A DNA stretch of 36,958 bases from Desulfobacula sp. (lineage in GTDB: Bacteria; Desulfobacterota; Desulfobacteria; Desulfobacterales; Desulfobacteraceae): NCBI GenBank assembly GCA_020048635.1, contig JAIFMF010000034.1, positions 1 through 36,958 of the forward strand, written 5' to 3'. The notes under the pieces are model-generated. The model was given only the letters and a program-made list of their open reading frames with translations. It ran no database searches and had not been told where the DNA came from. Made by a program: the position numbers and the translations under genes. Positions 1 through 9,501 of this stretch are shown here, in pieces; the first letter of the stretch is position 1; the number at the start of each line of letters is the position of its first letter.

Positions 1-126
1 TTATAAATTATTAATCGCCCAAGAGTATTAAATCTATTCATTTCAATCAAGTAAATTGTTGAGTATGAATAGAATGACGAAAAAATAGCTTCAGTGGTTT
101 ATTTTTTAATTCAAGACTGGTAAATT

Positions 127-1866
127 GTGGTATCTTTTTCAAAACAGGTCGGGAAGATCATAGTGAATTATATAGCATTTGAACTTGACGTTTTATTTGA
201 ACATGATTTTTTTTCAGAGCTGGGTTACTTTTTTGCCAGATCCATGGCTGTTGCCTATAATGCAAAAGATCCCATCGTGATGGTCTCCTGTGCCCTTGTT
301 TTACAAGCATTACTTGACGGACATGTCTGTCTTGATATGACAACATTGGAAGGCACACAAAAAAATCTATCTGAAACCGGTCATCTCATTGTAAAATACC
401 CTGATGCAGAAACCTGGACAACTGCATTGAGGAAGTCTTCGATGATTTCAGACAGTATTCACACTCCTCTGGTTCTGGATTCGGGCCTGAAATTATATCT
501 TGCAAGATATTTTCATTTCCAAAATCGCCTGGTAGAAAATATTGCTCAAAGAGTTAATTTCCCCTCCCCACCCATGGATGAAACCCTGATTGATGAATTT
601 TTGGAGGAATTTTTCCCTGGCTGTGATGAAAATCACCTGCCCCAGAAGAAAGCCGTAAAAAATGCAGTATTAAAAAGGTTTAGCATTATTTCAGGGGGAC
701 CTGGAACCGGTAAAACCTTTGTTATTAGAACTATTAGAAGACTATTATCATTATATACAAAAAAAATCGGGCAGGCTGAACAAAAGATTATTTGTGTGGC
801 ACCTACCGGAAAAGCAGCTTCAAAATTGGAAGAGGGGAGTACGATTCATAATGCATTAAGACTATTGATCAAAAAACCCGGTTTCTATTATAATAAAAAC
901 AATCTTCTGAATAAAGACGTTGTGATTATCGATGAAGCATCCATGATAGATCTTCCTTTGCTTGCCAGATTGCTGGAGGCTGTCCCGCTGGAAGCCAAAG
1001 TCATTATGACGGGAGATAAACATCAATTGACTTCCATACAGGCAGGGGCAGTATTCAATGATCTGTGTGCTGTGAATGAATTGTCCTCAAACACGATTTC
1101 ATTGAGTTACAATTTCAGATCCCGTGGAAAAACCGGAATTGAGAAGTTGTCAAAAGCCATCAATGAAGGAGATATTCAACATTTTGAGGCCCTTTTGTTG
1201 TCCAAAGATTACCCGGATCTTATTTTTAAAGACTATGATAACAGTGAATCCGTCATGGGAATTCTTCAAACATATATCATGGAAGGATATAGGCCTTTTA
1301 ATGATGCGCAAAATGCAGCAGAAGCCCTTACCAAGCTTGATGAATTCAGGATATTATGTGCACATAATAAAGGGGAATACGGATCATTACAAGTTAATCA
1401 TATTTGTGAAAAGATTTTGCGGTCATCCTATAATTCTGATATAGAGGAAAAATCCTTTATAAAGGCTATCATGGTGAACTCCAATGACTATAAGAAAGGA
1501 TTATTTAATGGTGATACCGGCGTTGCAATTGAAAAAAATGGAAAAATCACAGCATTTTTTAAAGACTTGGATAATAATATCAGACAATACCGATATTCAG
1601 ATCTGCCCTCCCATGATATGGCATTTGCAATAACCATTCACAAAAGCCAGGGATCAGAGTTTGATTCGGTTTTAATGTTTATCCCGAGCAGATTTTCTCC
1701 GGTTGTTACGAAACAATTGTTATATACAGGCGTGACAAGGGCAAGAAAAAAAGTGATCATTATCGGTAACCTTGACATCATGAAAGCTGCAATCAGCGTG
1801 AATGTAAAACGGCATTCAGGTGTTGAAGAATACCTGGGAAAACAAATAAGAAAGCAAATATCTTGA
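127..1866 (+). CDS. recD: RecD-like exodeoxyribonuclease V alpha subunit (SF1 helicase)
   Basis: A 579-residue protein, close to the usual ~600 of RecD, the 5'-3' helicase subunit of the RecBCD repair nuclease. Visible motifs are Walker A GPGTGKT (191-197), VAPTGKAASKL (motif Ia), VVIIDEASMID (Walker B), MTGDKHQLTS (motif III), a YNFRSRG motif, and the C-terminal TIHKSQGSEFDSV and LLYTGVTRARKK helicase motifs. The N-terminal ~150 residues match the RecD1 type rather than RecD2. The start is GTG without a strong ribosome-binding site. No recB or recC lies within the window; the 126 bases upstream carry stops in all forward frames and no gene. The stop overlaps the resB start by a few bases, so the two are probably co-transcribed. 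Confidence 0.88.
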   Translation: MVSFSKQVGKIIVNYIAFELDVLFEHDFFSELGYFFARSMAVAYNAKDPIVMVSCALVLQALLDGHVCLDMTTLEGTQKNLSETGHLIVKYPDAETWTTALRKSSMISDSIHTPLVLDSGLKLYLARYFHFQNRLVENIAQRVNFPSPPMDETLIDEFLEEFFPGCDENHLPQKKAVKNAVLKRFSIISGGPGTGKTFVIRTIRRLLSLYTKKIGQAEQKIICVAPTGKAASKLEEGSTIHNALRLLIKKPGFYYNKNNLLNKDVVIIDEASMIDLPLLARLLEAVPLEAKVIMTGDKHQLTSIQAGAVFNDLCAVNELSSNTISLSYNFRSRGKTGIEKLSKAINEGDIQHFEALLLSKDYPDLIFKDYDNSESVMGILQTYIMEGYRPFNDAQNAAEALTKLDEFRILCAHNKGEYGSLQVNHICEKILRSSYNSDIEEKSFIKAIMVNSNDYKKGLFNGDTGVAIEKNGKITAFFKDLDNNIRQYRYSDLPSHDMAFAITIHKSQGSEFDSVLMFIPSRFSPVVTKQLLYTGVTRARKKVIIIGNLDIMKAAISVNVKRHSGVEEYLGKQIRKQIS

Positions 1867-3221
1867 AAAAAAATCAAACAATATCCAAACAAATATGGCA
1901 ATTTTTCTGTTCCGCCCGGCTTGCGGTTTACACGCTTGTTCTCCTTGCTCTTACATCGATTATCGGAACTATTGTTCTTCAAAATGGGGCAGAAGAAGAA
2001 TATATCAAATTTTATGGGCATGGGTGGTATAACCTTATTAAAACATTCAATTTTGATGATATGTATCATGCCTGGTGGTTTTTAGGTCTGCTTGTCATCT
2101 TATGCATTAATATTATTGTATGTTCAATCGAAAGACTCTCAAGCACATGGAAAATCATTTTTCCCAAAAAGATAACATTTAATCCTGACAGGTTTAGAAA
2201 ATTGAAAAACCTGGAAACTATTACCGTTAATAGAACCACGCCTGATTTAACCCTTGAATTTGAAAAATTATTGTCAAAAACTGTTGGTCATGTGTCGAAA
2301 GAAGAAACAGGAAACAGCGCCCTTCTTTATGCGGAAAAAGGAAGATGGACCCGCATAGGGGTATATATTGTTCATACAAGTCTGCTACTGCTTTTATTGG
2401 GTGCCCTGATTGGATCACTGTTCGGGTTTAAGGCCAACTTGAATCTGGATGAAGGGAAATCCTCGGATGAAGCAATTCTTATCGATAGCAAAAATCCTGT
2501 AAAACTTGGTTTTTCAATTCAGTGTAATGATTTTAATGTCAAATTTTACGATACCGGTGCGCCCGAAGAATTCAGATCGAATCTTACCATCCTTGAAGAC
2601 GGCAAAGAAACCCTGACACAAGATATTCTCGTCAACCATCCGCTGAGATACAAAGGCATTAATATTTTTCAATCCACTTATGGTTCGGCTCCACCGGATA
2701 GTATAAGTCTTGAAATCATCCGGCAGGAGGATAAAATGGCCTTGATAAAGAATGTTAAAATCGGGGAAGAAATTCAACTATCTGATGAAGAGACTTTGTT
2801 TATGATTGAAGAATTCCTGCCTCACTTTGATTTCAACGGTAATGATCTTGGACAGGCCTTTGTCGGAAGGATTGTTGAAAAGGACGGCAAAAGTTTCCAG
2901 ATAGGGTTGCCCTTGAAATTTCCCACATTCGATAAAATGAGAAAGGGAACTTTTGCTTTTGTGATCAAAGGAGCTGAACAGAAACATTATACAGGGCTTC
3001 ACATTACAAAAGATCCTGGAATCTGGTATGTATATGCTGGATTTTTTCTGATGATTATCGGATGCTGGATCACTTTTTTTATGGCCCATGAGTCCTATTT
3101 TGTTGAAATTGAAACTGCCGGAGAGATGTCTTCAACTATTTCTATTTCAGCGACATCAAATAGAAACAGCCATGGGTTGAGACTTAAAATTCGAAAAATG
3201 CGTCATATAATTAAAGGGTAA
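1863..3221 (+). CDS. resB: ResB/Ccs1-type cytochrome c biogenesis protein
   Basis: A 452-residue membrane protein of system II cytochrome c maturation. With CcsA/ResC it forms the haem-delivery and haem-lyase complex that attaches haem to CXXCH motifs outside the membrane. The expected architecture is visible: three hydrophobic segments in the first ~190 residues (LAVYTLVLLALTSIIGTIVL, WWFLGLLVILCINIIVCSI, YIVHTSLLLLLLGALIGSLFG), a large soluble extracytoplasmic domain, and a final transmembrane helix near residue 390. The TTG start overlaps the recD stop (translational coupling), and the reading from MKKNQTISKQIW leads straight into the first helix, as in the family. ccsA follows after 10 bases. 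It is probably needed for maturation of QrcA just downstream. Confidence 0.9.
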   Translation: MKKNQTISKQIWQFFCSARLAVYTLVLLALTSIIGTIVLQNGAEEEYIKFYGHGWYNLIKTFNFDDMYHAWWFLGLLVILCINIIVCSIERLSSTWKIIFPKKITFNPDRFRKLKNLETITVNRTTPDLTLEFEKLLSKTVGHVSKEETGNSALLYAEKGRWTRIGVYIVHTSLLLLLLGALIGSLFGFKANLNLDEGKSSDEAILIDSKNPVKLGFSIQCNDFNVKFYDTGAPEEFRSNLTILEDGKETLTQDILVNHPLRYKGINIFQSTYGSAPPDSISLEIIRQEDKMALIKNVKIGEEIQLSDEETLFMIEEFLPHFDFNGNDLGQAFVGRIVEKDGKSFQIGLPLKFPTFDKMRKGTFAFVIKGAEQKHYTGLHITKDPGIWYVYAGFFLMIIGCWITFFMAHESYFVEIETAGEMSSTISISATSNRNSHGLRLKIRKMRHIIKG

Positions 3222-3231
3222 ATATTTTTTT

Positions 3232-4065
3232 ATGAACAGTTCATTTCTATTATCTTCGACAACATTCATTTATGCCCTGGCTTCAGTTTTCTATATCGGA
3301 TCCTTTGCATTTAAAAAACAGATTCTATCCAAAGCCGGGTTTGTTGTCCTTGTTATCGGTTTTCTGGATAATACTGCCGGTATCATCATGCGGTGGGTTG
3401 AGTCTTACCAGATGGGGTATGGGCATGCACCTTTTTCCAATATGTATGAGTCTCTGATATTTTTCTCCTGGACCGTTGCCGTCCTGTATATTTTTGTTGA
3501 GTTTAAATATAAGGAAAGCATTATCGGTGTTTTTGTTTCACCATTAATATTTCTTGCAATTGCCTATGCTTCCTTTGACCCGAACACCAGCAGCAAAATA
3601 TCTCCTTTGCTGCCTGCGCTGAAAAGCAACTGGCTCATTGCCCATGTTATCACCTGTTTTTTGGGGTATGCCGGATTTGCCGTGGCCTTCGGATTCAGCA
3701 TCATGTATTTTGTAAAACCTCGTAACCCTCAATCGGAATCAATGTTTGCAAAACTTCCATCATGGGAACTCATTGATGAGTTAACCTATCAGATGGTGGT
3801 GTTCGGATTTCTTTTTCTTACCATTGGTATTATCACGGGGGCGGTCTGGGCCAACTCGGCATGGGGAAAATACTGGACCTGGGACCCCAAAGAAACCTGG
3901 TCCCTGATCACCTGGCTGATCTACGCCATCTTCATGCATTTGAGAATCATCAGAGGATGGTCTGGAAAATCTCTTGCCTATATTTCCATTATTGGATTCG
4001 TGGCAGTTCTTTTTACTTATTTCGGTGTAAATTATCTCTTAAGCGGGCTGCACAGCTACGCATAA
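3232..4065 (+). CDS. ccsA: CcsA/ResC-type haem-handling cytochrome c biogenesis protein
   Basis: A 277-residue polytopic membrane protein with about eight hydrophobic segments. It is the partner of ResB in system II cytochrome c assembly and handles haem on the outer face of the membrane. The diagnostic tryptophan-rich haem-binding motif (WWD-like) is clear in GKYWTWDPKETWSLITW near residues 213-229, followed by a histidine-containing helix (AIFMHLRII), and the family's MYES motif appears in GHAPFSNMYESLIFF. The length is typical for the short bacterial CcsA. It forms an operon with resB and is followed by the promoter and qrc operon, consistent with a cytochrome c maturation role. Confidence 0.93.
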   Translation: MNSSFLLSSTTFIYALASVFYIGSFAFKKQILSKAGFVVLVIGFLDNTAGIIMRWVESYQMGYGHAPFSNMYESLIFFSWTVAVLYIFVEFKYKESIIGVFVSPLIFLAIAYASFDPNTSSKISPLLPALKSNWLIAHVITCFLGYAGFAVAFGFSIMYFVKPRNPQSESMFAKLPSWELIDELTYQMVVFGFLFLTIGIITGAVWANSAWGKYWTWDPKETWSLITWLIYAIFMHLRIIRGWSGKSLAYISIIGFVAVLFTYFGVNYLLSGLHSYA

Positions 4066-4109
4066 AATCAATGCCATTCAAGATCAATTGCCTTTCTTAA
4101 TTTATCTTC

Positions 4110-4138
4110 TTGACAAGAAAACGAGATGTTAATATAGA
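4110..4138 (+). promoter_or_regulatory. Sigma70-type promoter upstream of qrc
   Basis: A perfect -35 TTGACA (4110-4115) is followed after exactly 17 bases by TATAGA (4133-4138). The -35 lies inside a 13-base palindrome, TTCTTGACAAGAA (4107-4119). The promoter is in the 199-base gap between ccsA and qrcA, leaving a leader of about 120 bases. It is the best promoter candidate in this gap. The palindrome could be an operator, but that is inference. Confidence 0.55.
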
Positions 4139-4264
4139 ATAACGCTGATTACGGATACTGTTGCTAAGCAGTAAGGATTACTGCTCGCAAAAAAATAGTC
4201 TGAGCTCCTGGCTTGGACAAAATTGGCTAACTTAACATCAACCTTATAAATTGATGGAGTTTTC

Positions 4265-4936
4265 ATGAGCAAGGTAGAACACAAAAGTGAGAGTGGTTCC
4301 GAGGAAAGTACAGGGGAATGCGCTGCCGGTGACACAAAAGATGACAAAGGGCTGGGACTCGGTGTCATCTTTTTTATTTTGGCATTTGTCATATGCTTCT
4401 TATCCGGCACGCTGCTGTTCCCCAAATTGCTCTATTCCAAAAAAGAGCAGCCTTTTAATTTTGATCACAAGCTTCATGTTGAACAAACAAGTGATTGTGA
4501 ATCATGCCATGCGTTAAGGGAAGACGGCAGTTTTAACGGCATTCCAAAACTTGCTAAATGTATGGAGTGCCATAGTGAAACACCTCTGGGCGAGACAAAA
4601 GATGAGGCCGTGTTTGCGGAAATGTATGTAGCCAAAGAAAAGGAAGTTCCCTGGTATGTTTATTCAAGGCAACCGGATTGTGTCTTTTTCTCTCATGCGG
4701 CACATACCAAAACTAAAGGAATGGATTGTGTAACATGTCACGGTCCTATCGGCACGTCCACCACATTGAAACCCTATGAAGAGAATCGGATTACAGGCTA
4801 TAGCCGTGATATCTGGGGTCAGAATATCTGGGGAATTAAGAAACATTCCTGGGATCGTATGAAGATGGATGACTGCGCAGAGTGTCACAAAAAGGAAACA
4901 GGCCACCAGGGCTATTGTTTCCAGTGCCACAAATAG
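4265..4936 (+). CDS. qrcA: Membrane-anchored multihaem cytochrome c, QrcA-like
   Basis: A 223-residue cytochrome predicted as the QrcA subunit of the quinone reductase complex, which moves electrons between periplasmic cytochrome c3 and menaquinone in sulfate reducers. A single uncleaved membrane anchor lies at about residues 31-53, after an acidic cytoplasmic tail. Five canonical CXXCH haem motifs are visible at 78-82, 99-103, 155-159, 204-208 and 218-222. The well-studied Desulfovibrio QrcA is described as hexahaem; the missing motif may correspond to the CVFFSHAAH region at 139-147, which has a cysteine and histidines but no second cysteine. A GGAG ribosome-binding site precedes the ATG. 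It is the first gene of a five-gene operon. Confidence 0.85.
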   Translation: MSKVEHKSESGSEESTGECAAGDTKDDKGLGLGVIFFILAFVICFLSGTLLFPKLLYSKKEQPFNFDHKLHVEQTSDCESCHALREDGSFNGIPKLAKCMECHSETPLGETKDEAVFAEMYVAKEKEVPWYVYSRQPDCVFFSHAAHTKTKGMDCVTCHGPIGTSTTLKPYEENRITGYSRDIWGQNIWGIKKHSWDRMKMDDCAECHKKETGHQGYCFQCHK

Positions 4937-4982
4937 ACAACCTGAAACACAAGAATTCAAAAACTTTATAGAGGAATAATTT

Positions 4983-7112
4983 ATGAAAGTTGATCGAAGA
5001 AGCTTCTTGGGATTGGGACTTGGTGCAGTTGCAGGTATTTCAGTTTCTCCCGTTATATTGAAACTGACAGATGATTCTTCCATCTGGACACAAAACTGGC
5101 CATGGACTCCTGTTCCCGTTGACGGAGAAGTAAGCTATGTAAGTTCGGTTTGTAGTCTTTGTCCTGGAAGCTGCGGCATCAGCGTCAGGAAAATTGATGA
5201 CAGACCTGTCAAGGTTGAAGGACTCGATGAATATCCCATCAATGACGGCGGGGCATGCCTTCATGGGATATCTATCCTTCAGTATTTATATGATCCTGCA
5301 AGAATTAAAACACCTTTGAAAAAAAAGGGTGACAAATTCGAAGAAATTTCCTGGGATGATGCTGTTTCCATGGTTGCAAAAAAGCTCTCTGATATCAGAT
5401 CCGCCAAAACACCTGAGAAACTGGCCTGCATTATAGATAAGGATCAGGGATCTGTTTCAGGGCTCTTTAAAAGACTAATGAAATCATTTGGATCAACCAA
5501 TCTTTATACCATGCCGAGTTTTGAGTCTTATCTTGAATTGACAGCAGCAGCATTGCACGGTAAGGGAACAACCATTGGATTTGATCTTGAAAATTCGGAT
5601 TTTGTTTTAAGTTTTGGCGCCGGAGTCATCGAAGGATGGGGATCACCTGTAAGCTGTTTTAAAGCCAATGCATCCAGAAAGGAAAGGGGGGCTAAGCTTT
5701 ATCAGATTGAACCCAGACTTTCCAATACAGCCGCTAATGCTGACAAATGGGTTCCAATTAAACCCGGAACAGAAGCTGATCTGGCCCTGGGCATGGCTGC
5801 GGTTATCCTGAAAAAGAATCTGTTTGATGCTGCAGCGGCTGCTAAGTTCAAAGGCGGATTCAACAAACTTGCAGCAACGCTTCAAAACGATTACTCCCTT
5901 TCAAAAACATCTGAAATAACCGGCATAAAAGAAACTGATATTGAAGAAACTGCGACTCTGTTTGCAAAAGCAAAGATGCCGGTTGCGGTCTTTGGCAAGG
6001 GCAGGGGGGATGGTTCTCAGAGTCTGAAGGAATTGATTGCCGTACATTCCTTGAACTGCCTTGTGGGTAGTATCAATAGAAAAGGTGGAGCATTTATTCA
6101 ACCGGTTAAGAATTATCTGGAATTTCCGGAAGAATCCATGGATGATGCAGCCAAAGAAGGGATTGCTAAGCCTAAATTCGGTCAATATGTCCACGATCTG
6201 TTTGAAAAAGTCAATGTATCTTCTCAACCGGCTGTGGAAGCGCTTTTTGTCTATCAGTCCAATCCCTGTTATGCATTGCATGATACCAAAACCATTAAAC
6301 AGGCGTTTGGGAAGATACCCTTTGTTGTCAGTTTTTCATCATTTATGGATGAAACTGCCGGAGAGGCGGATATTATCCTGCCGGTTCATACATTTATTGA
6401 ACGGCTCGAAGATATTCCTTCCGGAGCCGGACTTGCAAAAATGGTGGTCGGGCTATCAAAACCCGTTGTCAAACCGTTATTTAATACAAAACATCCTGGA
6501 GATATTCTTCTTCTTATTGCAAAAGCACTTGGCGGCTCAATTGGTAAAAACTTTGAATGGGCATCTTATGACAAGTGCCTTGAAACTGTGGCGGGAAGCA
6601 TCTGGAAGTCATTATCAAAAAGCGGTCATGCAATTTTGGCCAAAGGTGTTCCTGAAGCACCTCCCGAAGTTGATATGACTTTTCTTGCTGGAAATCCTGC
6701 ATCGGTTCAGTCAAACGGAGATGGGGATCTAATGCTGATTCCCATTGATAATATGAGATTGCCCAGCTCAGCACCGGCCGCAGCTCCTTTTTCCATTAAA
6801 ACCGTCTCTGATGAAGTGTTAAAAGGCAAAGATACGGTTGTTGAAATCAATCCCAAAACTGCTGGCAGCCTTAAAAATTATGACTATGTGACCTTAACCA
6901 CCCCTGTGGGGACTGCAAAAGTCATGATCAATCTCAATGATGGCATGATGCCGGGTGTGATTGGAATGGTGAAGGGCCTCGGTCATACCTTTGATAATAA
7001 ATATGTATCAAACAAGGGTGTCAATATTAATGACTTGATCGGCCCGGTAATTGAACCCGGTTCAGGAGTGGATGCTGCCTTTGGAATAAAAGTTAAAATT
7101 TCAAGAGCTTGA
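4983..7112 (+). CDS. qrcB: Molybdopterin-oxidoreductase-family subunit QrcB
   Basis: A 709-residue protein of the molybdopterin oxidoreductase family (PsrA/ActB/QrcB-like), predicted to be periplasmic. A twin-arginine signal is present (DRRSFLGLGLG, residues 4-14). A [4Fe-4S] motif follows with Cys57, Cys60, Cys64 and Cys92. Where catalytic family members place a Cys, Sec or Ser ligand to Mo, no cysteine is evident. This agrees with what is known of QrcB, a structural relative that has lost the pterin cofactor. The remaining fold runs through to a molybdopterin-binding-like C-terminal domain (about 575-709). It lies 46 bases after qrcA, and qrcC begins 32 bases after its stop. Gene order cytochrome-MopB-FeS-NrfD is the qrcABCD order. 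Confidence 0.88.
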   Translation: MKVDRRSFLGLGLGAVAGISVSPVILKLTDDSSIWTQNWPWTPVPVDGEVSYVSSVCSLCPGSCGISVRKIDDRPVKVEGLDEYPINDGGACLHGISILQYLYDPARIKTPLKKKGDKFEEISWDDAVSMVAKKLSDIRSAKTPEKLACIIDKDQGSVSGLFKRLMKSFGSTNLYTMPSFESYLELTAAALHGKGTTIGFDLENSDFVLSFGAGVIEGWGSPVSCFKANASRKERGAKLYQIEPRLSNTAANADKWVPIKPGTEADLALGMAAVILKKNLFDAAAAAKFKGGFNKLAATLQNDYSLSKTSEITGIKETDIEETATLFAKAKMPVAVFGKGRGDGSQSLKELIAVHSLNCLVGSINRKGGAFIQPVKNYLEFPEESMDDAAKEGIAKPKFGQYVHDLFEKVNVSSQPAVEALFVYQSNPCYALHDTKTIKQAFGKIPFVVSFSSFMDETAGEADIILPVHTFIERLEDIPSGAGLAKMVVGLSKPVVKPLFNTKHPGDILLLIAKALGGSIGKNFEWASYDKCLETVAGSIWKSLSKSGHAILAKGVPEAPPEVDMTFLAGNPASVQSNGDGDLMLIPIDNMRLPSSAPAAAPFSIKTVSDEVLKGKDTVVEINPKTAGSLKNYDYVTLTTPVGTAKVMINLNDGMMPGVIGMVKGLGHTFDNKYVSNKGVNINDLIGPVIEPGSGVDAAFGIKVKISRA

Positions 7113-7144
7113 TATTCAAGGATAATTTGCTAAAGAGGTTTTTA

Positions 7145-8005
7145 ATGAATAAAAATGATAAAAAAGCACATAAGTTCGGAATGGTGATAGATCTGGACAA
7201 ATGTACAGGATGCGGTTCCTGCATGGTTTCGTGCATGTCTGAGAACAATGTCCCATTCAAGGAGGATGAATCCAACAAAAAGGATAGTATCACCTGGATG
7301 CGTGTTTATAAATTGACCAATGGTAAATCCTTTCCTGAGACAGAAATTGTATACCTGCCAAGACCCTGTCAGCATTGTGGCGGTAAGGGGGACCATGGGC
7401 ATTCGCCCTGCGTTTCCGTTTGCCCTGCAACGGCAACGGATTATGGATATGATACAGGAATTGTAAGCCAGATTTATACCCGCTGTTTTGGATGCAGGTA
7501 TTGCATGGGAGCATGCCCCTATCATGCCCGGTATTTCAACTGGTGGGATCCCAAATGGCCCGAAGGCATGGAAAAATACCTGAGCCCGGATGTATCTCCC
7601 AGAATGAGGGGTGTGGTTGAAAAGTGCAGTTTTTGTTATCACAGATACCAGGCTGCCAAAGACAAGGCATATTATGATGGACGGGAAGATATTGAGGAAA
7701 ATGAATATCAGACTGCCTGTACCACGGCCTGTCCTGCTGGCGCCATTGTTTTCGGGGATCTTTACAATCCTGCCCACAGGGTACACGAGATTGTAAAACC
7801 GGACCCCCACCCGGCATCGATTAACTCGACCGTCGTTGGCAAGTCACGAAACCCTAATGTATTCAGGCTTCTTGAAAGACTTGGAACTAACCCGAAGGTC
7901 TATTATCTTTCCGAACGTGAATGGGTCAGAAAAGCCGGGGATAATTATCTTGCCGGTGAATGGGATAAAATTAAGAATCATCATGGGTCCGAATCCCATG
8001 GTTAA
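7145..8005 (+). CDS. qrcC: QrcC four-cluster ferredoxin-like subunit
   Basis: A 286-residue iron-sulfur protein of the DmsB/PsrB/QrcC family. Cysteine groups are CTGCGSCMVSC near the N-terminus, CQHCGG...CVSVCPA, CFGCRYCMGACPYHA, and a split CSFC...CTTACPA group, enough for up to four clusters, as in family members that relay electrons along a periplasmic arm. There is no signal peptide of its own, so it probably travels with the twin-arginine QrcB. I chose the ATG at 7145, preceded by AAAGAGG, rather than an upstream TTG that would overlap the qrcB stop. It is 33 bases before qrcD. Confidence 0.9.
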   Translation: MNKNDKKAHKFGMVIDLDKCTGCGSCMVSCMSENNVPFKEDESNKKDSITWMRVYKLTNGKSFPETEIVYLPRPCQHCGGKGDHGHSPCVSVCPATATDYGYDTGIVSQIYTRCFGCRYCMGACPYHARYFNWWDPKWPEGMEKYLSPDVSPRMRGVVEKCSFCYHRYQAAKDKAYYDGREDIEENEYQTACTTACPAGAIVFGDLYNPAHRVHEIVKPDPHPASINSTVVGKSRNPNVFRLLERLGTNPKVYYLSEREWVRKAGDNYLAGEWDKIKNHHGSESHG

Positions 8006-8038
8006 CATATCCAAAACCTTTGTTAGGAGTGAATAAAT

Positions 8039-9295
8039 ATGGATTCTGCATTAATACCTGAAGGTGCAAAACGCTGTGCTTTTCCAAAATTTGCCTTAGG
8101 AATTGCCATTGTGGGTGCCGTGGTTCTCTGGGGCGTTTATGCCATGGGGCTCATCTGGTGGAAAGGCCTTAACCAGACCAATATGAACGATAATTACGGG
8201 TTTGCCCTCTGGATCTGGGCGGATCTTGCGGTTATTGCAGTGGGCGGCGGCGCATTTTTTACAGGTCTGTTAAAATATATTTTTAAAGTGGATGAACTAA
8301 AAAACATCATCAATTTTGCCGTAATCATCGGTTTTATCTGTTACAGCTCGGCGCTGCTGATCCTTGCCATCGATATCGGTCAGCCCCTGCGCGGATGGTT
8401 TATTTTCTGGCATGCCAATGTCCATTCCATGCTGACAGAAGTGGCTTTTTGTCTGTCCTGCTATTTTGCGGTATTGACCATTGAGTTTATCCCCAACATC
8501 CTGGAAAACAGACAGGCCAACAAGGTGCCTTTCTTTCATCATCTTGCCCATAACATGCATGGGGTAATGGCTGTTTTTGCTGCAACCGGTGCTTTTCTTT
8601 CCTTTTTTCACCAGGGATCACTTGGCGGTGTTGCAGGAGTCATGTACGGGCGGCCTTTTGCAGTAAGGGAAGGCCTTTTAATCTGGCCCTGGACTTTCTT
8701 TTTGTTCACATGGTCTGCGGCTGCTTTCGGCCCCTGTTTTACTCTACTGGTGACAAAAATTACAGAAGCCGTTACTGGCAAAAAACTGGTTAAGGATAAT
8801 GTGGTGCATCTCCTTGCAAAAATATCCGGCTGGATGATCACCACTTATATCATTGCCAAGATCATTGATACCATTTATTGGGCTACCGTTACCGTACCGG
8901 GACTTGGACTGGATATCGATCATTTCTATTCCAATAATGCTTTTTACGGGTACTGGATACTGTTTACCGAGATCATCATCTGCGGTGTTATCCCGGGTCT
9001 TCTTCTCATCATGAAATCAACCCGTGAAAACCCGACACTCAGACTGCTCGCCATTATTCTGGGTGTGATCGGTGTCTGTCTGAACCGATGGGTTATGGTG
9101 CTCCAGATCATGGCCATCCCGGTAATGAGCTTTGATACTTGGGCGCTCTATATTCCAAGCTGGCAGGAAGTCGCTACAACGGTTCTTCCGGTTGCCTATG
9201 GAATTATACTGATTGCGGTTACCTACCGGTATCTTCCTGTTTTTCCACAGGAAAAAGAGCTTAACGCAGTTCAGCCGGTCACAGAAACCGAATAA
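8039..9295 (+). CDS. qrcD: QrcD, NrfD/PsrC-family membrane quinone-interacting subunit
   Basis: A 418-residue integral membrane protein of the NrfD/PsrC family with about ten hydrophobic helices from residue ~18 to ~400. In Qrc and the related alternative complex III this subunit holds the menaquinone site and contributes to charge translocation. The motifs FALWIWADLAVIAVGGGAFF and a typical GQPLRGW loop are family-like. A GGAG ribosome-binding site lies 12 bases before the ATG. It directly follows qrcC and precedes a 54-residue membrane protein by 20 bases. Confidence 0.9.
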   Translation: MDSALIPEGAKRCAFPKFALGIAIVGAVVLWGVYAMGLIWWKGLNQTNMNDNYGFALWIWADLAVIAVGGGAFFTGLLKYIFKVDELKNIINFAVIIGFICYSSALLILAIDIGQPLRGWFIFWHANVHSMLTEVAFCLSCYFAVLTIEFIPNILENRQANKVPFFHHLAHNMHGVMAVFAATGAFLSFFHQGSLGGVAGVMYGRPFAVREGLLIWPWTFFLFTWSAAAFGPCFTLLVTKITEAVTGKKLVKDNVVHLLAKISGWMITTYIIAKIIDTIYWATVTVPGLGLDIDHFYSNNAFYGYWILFTEIIICGVIPGLLLIMKSTRENPTLRLLAIILGVIGVCLNRWVMVLQIMAIPVMSFDTWALYIPSWQEVATTVLPVAYGIILIAVTYRYLPVFPQEKELNAVQPVTETE

Positions 9296-9315
9296 TTATT
9301 TGAAGGAGAAAGAGT

Positions 9316-9480
9316 ATGTTTCCATTTAATTTTGAATGGGTCTGGGATATGGCGCATGTAATCTTTTTCGGCGGGTTCTGGTATGCCATTTCCATCTTGG
9401 GCGCTGGTCTGACGTACTGTATTTTAAAGGCAGCATATGACACCTTTAAAGGCGGTGGAGAATCACATCATCATCATTAG
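9316..9480 (+). CDS. Small single-span membrane protein at the end of the qrc operon
   Basis: A 54-residue ORF starting at an ATG with a strong AAGGAGAAAGAG ribosome-binding region, 20 bases after qrcD. It has one hydrophobic helix (VIFFGGFWYAISILGAGLTY, about residues 15-34), an aromatic N-terminus (FPFNFEWVWDM) and a C-terminus ending in four histidines. I do not recognise a named family. Its position, spacing and membrane character suggest an accessory subunit or assembly factor of the Qrc complex; short helix proteins of this kind occur beside NrfD-type membrane complexes. The terminal histidines could bind metal, but they may also just be low-complexity. Confidence 0.7.
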   Translation: MFPFNFEWVWDMAHVIFFGGFWYAISILGAGLTYCILKAAYDTFKGGGESHHHH

Positions 9481-9501
9481 AAAATGATTTTTATACCATA
9501 G

